From positions 42,446,241-42,510,240 of the forward strand of contig JAFMSR010000016.1 in NCBI GenBank assembly GCA_022818135.1: DNA of 64,000 nt, given 5' to 3'. Below, in pieces: positions 59,020-64,000 of the stretch; within the stretch, counting starts at the first letter, position 1; each line of letters opens with the position of its first letter. The translations under genes were made by a program, and so were the position numbers. The notes beneath the pieces were generated by a model that made no database searches, had not been told where the DNA came from, and saw nothing but the letters and a program-made list of their open reading frames with translations. This DNA comes from Saxidomus purpurata. Lineage: Eukaryota; Mollusca; Bivalvia; Venerida; Veneridae.

Positions 59020-61482
59020 AGACAAGAAGGCCCACCAGTTGTTCCTTTGGTCTGACACTCCAATGAAACTAATGTTGTTGTTAACGGGTGCCCTGCCGTT
59101 GCACTTCTTGACTCTGGATCTATGGTTACCACTCTTTCTCAGTCTTTCTTTCAGTCTTTAGATCCTCTTCCAGAGTTTTTTAGTATTTCTGACTTGTGTG
59201 TTAAAGGTGCGAATGTCTCCACTGTACCATATGTTGGATATGCAGTCCTTGATATCACGTCTGCTCATTGTCTGTCATCTCAGTCAGTTTCTGTCCCAGT
59301 CTTAATTGTACCGGACACTTCTTATTCACAAACAGTCCCCCTTATTATTGGAACCAACGTTACCAATTACTTCAGAAAATGTGTTGAGGAGTCTCAGCAA
59401 GTTCCTTCTCCATGGCGTGAGGTCTTTTCTTCCATGCCAGACATTCATTCTGTTCCAGTGAAAGCTTTTCTGAATAAGCCAATGATTCTGCAGCCATTTC
59501 AGAGTTGCACAGTTCCAGGTATTGTTCGTCGTGTTCAGACCATGACACATGGTGTTACCGAGGATGATGAAAACACTCATTCTTTCAATGTTTTTCCTCG
59601 TCTTGTTAAAGTTCAGCCAGATCGGACCTTTTCTAAAGTTCCAGTCTGTATTTGCAACATGACTGTAAAACCTGTCCGTGTCATGCCCAAGTCTTTACTT
59701 TGTTCTTTGCAAGAGGTTGACGTTGTTCGCTCTGTTGACCCTCTTGAATGTGCTTCTTCTGACCAGTCTGCTAAGACCAAATCTCTAGAACAATTAGGGA
59801 TCAAAGTACCACAGGACTCTGTACTTGGAAACCGCCGTGAAGATGCTGTTAACTTTCTTGAAAAGTGGAAGGGTCTATTCTCCACTGGTATCACTGACTT
59901 GGGTTGTACCAATCTTGTTGAACACGAGATCAACCTTACAGATCCCAAGCCATTTAAGGATCCTTACCGGCGTATACCACCCGGGATGTATGAAGAAGTA
60001 AGGGAACATTTGCAGGATATGCTTGCTGCTGGGGCCATTAGGGAGTCCAAAAGTCCATTCTCGAGCAACATTGTCCTTGTAAGGAAGAAAGACAATTCGC
60101 TCAGATTCTGTTTTAACTTCCGGAAGTTGAATAGTCGTACAGTTACTGATGCCTATTCCCTTCCAAGGATATACGAGACCATTGATTCCCTTGCAGGTTC
60201 GAAAATCTTCAGTAAGCTAGCCTTTTTTTTTTTTTTACGATCAGGTTACTGGCAAGTGGCTATGAAGGAATCTGATAAGGTAAAGACCGCCTTTTCAGTG
60301 GGTCCGCAACGGGTTCTTTCTATGAATGTAAACGGATGGCTTTCGGGTTGACTAACGCCCCGGCTACGTTTCAGCGCTTTATGGAGAGGTGCATGGGAGA
60401 GCTACATCTCAAGGAGTGCTTGATTTACCTTGACGACGTTATTGTATATTCATGCACCGTAGATGAACACTTTGAACGCCTTGATGCTGTTTTCAGGCGC
60501 CTACAGGAGGCTGGTTTGAAGCTCAAGGGTAGTAAATGCGAGTTCTTTCTCTCCAGTGTCACTTATCTAGGCCATGTTGTCAGCGCTAAGGGTGTCGAAA
60601 CGGACCCTGAAAAGATAAAAGCCTTGAAGGAATGGCCTGTACCCACTTGCATCAAGCAACTGAGGAGTTTCCTAGGCTTTGCGGGATATTATCGCAGATT
60701 TGTGGCTGGTTATGCTAGTATCGCCAAACCTTTGAATGATCTGCTCGTAGGACACCCTACTAATGTCAAAGGTAAGAGCAGTAAGAGTGCCGCACCTTTG
60801 ACCTGGGGTCTAGCCCAGCAACAGGCTTTTGACCAGCTTATTGAAAAGTTGACCACACCTCCAATCCTTGCATATGCTGACTTTTCTAAGCCTTTCATCC
60901 TGAATATAGATGCAAGTCAATCAGGTTTGGGTACAGTGCTTTACCAAGAGCAGGATGGTCACGAAAGGGTAATTGCGTTTGCCAGCAGAGGCCTACGCCA
61001 GAATGAACGCATTTACCCGGCACACAAACTTGAATGTTTGGCATTGAAATGGTCTGTTGTGGACAAATTCAGTGGTTACTTGGATGGTAACTCTTTCAAG
61101 GTCCGTACAGACAACAACCCACTAACCTATGTTCTGTCTTCAGCGAAGTTAGATGCGGCTTCTCATAGATGGCTTGCTGCATTAGCCACATACAACTTTA
61201 GCCTGCAGTATCGCTCAGGACGCTCGAATGTAGACGCCGACTTCCTTTCTCGAGTTCCTGATCAACAAGAAACTGTTGTTTTCAATGAAGCTGTGAAAGC
61301 TGTGTTCCAAGGATGTCTCCATACTGTTAGCTCTCCAGCTGTTGAATGTATTTCCATGAGCCAGAAGGTGGTAGACCTGAGCACTCAAGGCCCTTCTGAC
61401 TACCTTAGTGACATAGACTGGAAGCAGGAACAGTCCAAGGATCCAACTATTTGTAGGACGATACAAATTTTCTCTACAGGTC
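59020..61482 (+). pseudogene. Ty3/gypsy pol: protease, RT, RNase H (integrase lost in gap)
   Basis: The protease motif is VALLDSGSMVTTLS (about 59095-59136), preceded by an in-frame TGA. RT follows: PFKDPYRRIPPGMYEEVREH, SPFSSNIVLVRKKDNSLRFC, NFRKLNSRTVTDAYSLPRI. The motif A segment reads FSKLAFFFFLRSGYWQV because a T-run (about 60223-60236) has replaced the Asp region. A frameshift precedes MAFGLTNAPATFQRFMERCM; motif C is intact (CLIYLDDVIVYS). RNase H follows with FILNIDASQSGLGTVLYQE, VIAFASRGL and VRTDNNPLTYVLSSAKLD, to SNVDADFLSRVP. The sequence enters a gap before the integrase. Inactive as it stands, unless the poly-T is a sequencing error. Confidence 0.9.
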
Positions 61483-61982
61483 NNNNNNNNNNNNNNNNNN
61501 NNNNNNNNNNNNNNNNNNNNNNNNNNNNNNNNNNNNNNNNNNNNNNNNNNNNNNNNNNNNNNNNNNNNNNNNNNNNNNNNNNNNNNNNNNNNNNNNNNNN
61601 NNNNNNNNNNNNNNNNNNNNNNNNNNNNNNNNNNNNNNNNNNNNNNNNNNNNNNNNNNNNNNNNNNNNNNNNNNNNNNNNNNNNNNNNNNNNNNNNNNNN
61701 NNNNNNNNNNNNNNNNNNNNNNNNNNNNNNNNNNNNNNNNNNNNNNNNNNNNNNNNNNNNNNNNNNNNNNNNNNNNNNNNNNNNNNNNNNNNNNNNNNNN
61801 NNNNNNNNNNNNNNNNNNNNNNNNNNNNNNNNNNNNNNNNNNNNNNNNNNNNNNNNNNNNNNNNNNNNNNNNNNNNNNNNNNNNNNNNNNNNNNNNNNNN
61901 NNNNNNNNNNNNNNNNNNNNNNNNNNNNNNNNNNNNNNNNNNNNNNNNNNNNNNNNNNNNNNNNNNNNNNNNNNNNNNNNNN
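61483..61982. other. Assembly gap (500 N)
   Basis: Fixed-size gap between the gypsy element and the minisatellite. Integrase and 3' LTR, if present, fall here; the continuity of the two sides is an assembler inference. Confidence 0.99.
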
Positions 61983-64000
61983 TGTTGGAGCGACTGTAGT
62001 TGATGTTGTTGTGGTAGCAGCTGTAGTGCTAGTTGTAGTTGGTGCAGCTGTTGTACTTGTACTTATTGGAGCGGCTGTTGTTGACGTTGTTGTGGAAGCA
62101 GCGGTAGTGCTAGTTGTAGTTGGTGCTGCTGTAGTACTTGTACTTGTTGGAGCGGCTATTGTTGACGTTGTTTAGGGAGCAGCTGTAGTGCTAGTTGTAG
62201 TTGGTGCAGCTGTAGTACTTGTACTTGTTGGAACGGCTGTTGTTGACGTTGTTGTGGGAGCAGCCGTAGTGCTTGTTGTAGTTGGTGCAGCTGTAGTACT
62301 TGTACTTGTTGGAGCGGCTGTAGTTGACGTTGTTGTGGGAGCAGTCATTGTGCTAGTTGTAGTTGGTGCAGCTGTAGTACTTGTACTTGTTGGAGCGGCT
62401 GTTATTGATGTTATGGGAGCAGCTGTCGTGCTTGTTGTAGTTGGTTCTGCTGTTGTACTTGTACTTGTTGGAGCGGCTGTAGTTGACGTTGTTGTGGGAA
62501 CAGCGGTAGTGCTTGTTTTAGCTGGTTCTGCTGTTGTACTTGTACTTGTTTGAGCGGCTGTTGTTGACGTTGTTGTGGAAGCAGCTGTAGTGCTAGTTGC
62601 AGTAGGTGCAGCTGTAGTACTTGTACTTGTTGGAGCGGCTGTTGTTGACTTTGTTGCTGGAGCAGCTGTAGTGCTTGTTGTAGTTGGTGCAGCTGTAGTT
62701 TTTGTACTTGTTGGAGCGGCTGTTGTTGACGTTGTAGTGGGAGCTGCTGTAGTGCTTGTTGTAGTTGGTGCTGCTGTAGTACTTGTACTTGTTGGAGCGG
62801 CTGTAGTTGACGTTGTTGTGGGAGCAGCTGTAGTGCTAGTTGTAGTTGGTGCAGCTGTAGTACTTGTACTTGTTGGAGCGGCTGTTGTTGACGTTGTAGT
62901 GGGAGCAGCTGTAGTGCTATTTGTAGCTGGTTCAGCCGTAGTACTTGTACTTGTTGGAGCGGCTGTTGTTGACGTTGTTGTGGGAGCAGCTGTCGTGCTT
63001 GTTGTAGTTGGTTCTGCTGTAGTACTTGTACTTATTGGAACGGCTGTTGTTGACGTTGTTGTGGGAGCAGCTGTAGTGCTTGTTGTAGTTGGTTCTGCTG
63101 TAGAACTTGTACTTGTTGGAGCGGCTGTTGTTGACGTTGTTGTGGGAGAAGCTGTCGTGCTTGTTGTAGTTGGTTCTGCTGTAGTACTTGTACTTGTTGG
63201 AGCGACTGTAGTTGACGTTGTTGTGGGAGCCGCTGTAGTGCTAGTTGTAGTTGGTGCAGCTGTTGTACTTGTACTTGTTGGAGCGGCTGTAGTTGACGTT
63301 GTTGTGGAAGCAGCTGTAGTGCTAGTTGTAGTTTGTTCTGCTGTAGTACTTGAACTTGTTGGAGCGGCTGTAGTTGACGTTGTTGTGGGAGCAGCTGTAG
63401 TGCTTGTTGTAGTTGGTTATGCTGTTGTACTTGTACTTGTTGGAGCGGCTGTTGTTGACGTTGTTGTGGAAGCAGCTGTAGTGCTAGTTGTAGTTGGTGC
63501 AGCTGTAGTACTTGTACTTGTTGGAACGGCTGTTGTTGACGTTGTTGCTGGAGCAGCTGTTGTGCTTGTTGTATTTGGTGCAACTGTAGTTTTTGTACCT
63601 GTTGGAGCGGCTGTTGTTGACGTTGTAGTGGGAGCTGCTGTAGTGCTAGTTGTAGTTGGTGCTGCTGTAGTACTTGTACTTGTTGGAACGGCTGTTGTTG
63701 ACGTTGTTGTGGGAGCAGCTGTAGTGCTAGTTGTAGTTGGTGCAGCTGTAGTACTTGTACTTGTTGGAGCGGCTGTTGTTGACGTTGTAGTGGGAGCAGC
63801 TGTAGTGCTAGTTGTAGTTTGTTCAGCCGAAGTACTTGTACTTGTTGGAGCGGCTGTTGTTGACGTTGTTGTGGGAGCAGCTGTAGTGCTTGTTGTAGTT
63901 GGTTCTGCTGTAGTACTTGTACTTGTTGAAGCGGCTGTTGTTGACGTTGTAGTGGGAGCTGCTGTAGTGCTAGTTGTAGTTGGTGCTGCTGTAGTACTTG
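61983..64000 (-). repeat. 81-bp VNTR (3 x 27 bp) encoding a mucin-like Thr/Ser/Pro repeat
   Basis: About 25 tandem 81-bp units, each made of three related 27-bp subunits (ggagcggctgttgttgacg.., ggagcagctgtagtgctag.., ggtgcagctgtagtacttg..). On the minus strand one frame reads STTAAPTTT / STTAAPTSTSTTAAPTTT throughout: a dense O-glycosylation substrate typical of secreted mucins. A 3-bp deletion at about 62410 keeps the frame. Two TAA codons interrupt it, near 62171 and 63416, so it is a damaged or error-containing exon. The array runs past the window end. Gln-rich and Val-rich alternative frames are also partly open but less plausible. Confidence 0.7.

Noticed and set aside
62188..62553. Val/Ala-rich plus-strand ORF in the VNTR
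   Set aside because: An alternative frame of the minisatellite; the minus-strand Thr/Ser/Pro frame is far more protein-like.
63032..63583. Gln-rich minus-strand ORF in the VNTR
   Set aside because: Another alternative frame of the same repeat; polyQ-like composition follows from the CAA/CAG content.

Overview
The window looks like nuclear DNA of a bivalve mollusc. It is AT-rich, has no bacterial operon structure, and has three exactly 500-base N gaps (33177-33676, 45940-46439, 61483-61982). It is packed with repeats of bivalve type: elements with ~166-180 bp tandem cores ending in GACGG-rich microsatellite, and the 'acaagagctgtc...gggggcataaaa' type repeat. No intact host gene is visible. 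Almost everything recognisable is a transposable element or its wreckage, plus a mucin-like coding minisatellite at the right edge. All calls are by eye; the species is not determined.

Layout. 1-9930: a TTAA-flanked MITE (1570-9926) split by a 7.9 kb Penelope-like element (PLE, 1734-9637, minus strand). The PLE has 12-bp target duplications, ~390-bp inverted pseudo-LTRs, a 38-bp one-sided tail, and coding order OTU protease, reverse transcriptase, GIY-YIG endonuclease. Small A/T-tailed retroposons have inserted into its ORFs. 1-7031 is duplicated in inverted orientation at 17977-25038 (IR1). The spacer holds a tandem-repeat element, a mariner (11770-13059), a LINE scrap and a fold-back that abuts the IR1 breakpoint. 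26.1-29.2 kb: a broken Ty3/gypsy copy, cut by other DNA and by a 1.2 kb element with terminal GTCAACTCGTACC arrays. 31960-33026: a 5'-truncated LINE with an 8-bp target duplication. 34.3-39.5 kb: two tandem-core elements and a Tc1-like transposase pseudogene.

40959-45191 and 50254-56270 form a second, older inverted duplication (IR2) with a 5 kb spacer; its right arm carries a 2.2 kb insertion. 56.4-57.6 kb: a cluster of very short LTR-retrotransposon units (LTR ~143-163 bp, PBS, ~115 bp internal, polypurine tract). Each complete LTR contains a full-length tRNA-like gene with A box, B box and T-run. The last one sits in the loop of a perfect 53-bp inverted repeat. A damaged Ty3/gypsy gag-pol (57.6-61.5 kb) follows, then an 81-bp VNTR from 61983 to the end that reads on the minus strand as a Thr/Ser/Pro mucin repeat.

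The most promising candidates for something undescribed are the OTU-RT-GIY-YIG Penelope element and the tRNA-bearing mini-LTR (TRIM-like) element.
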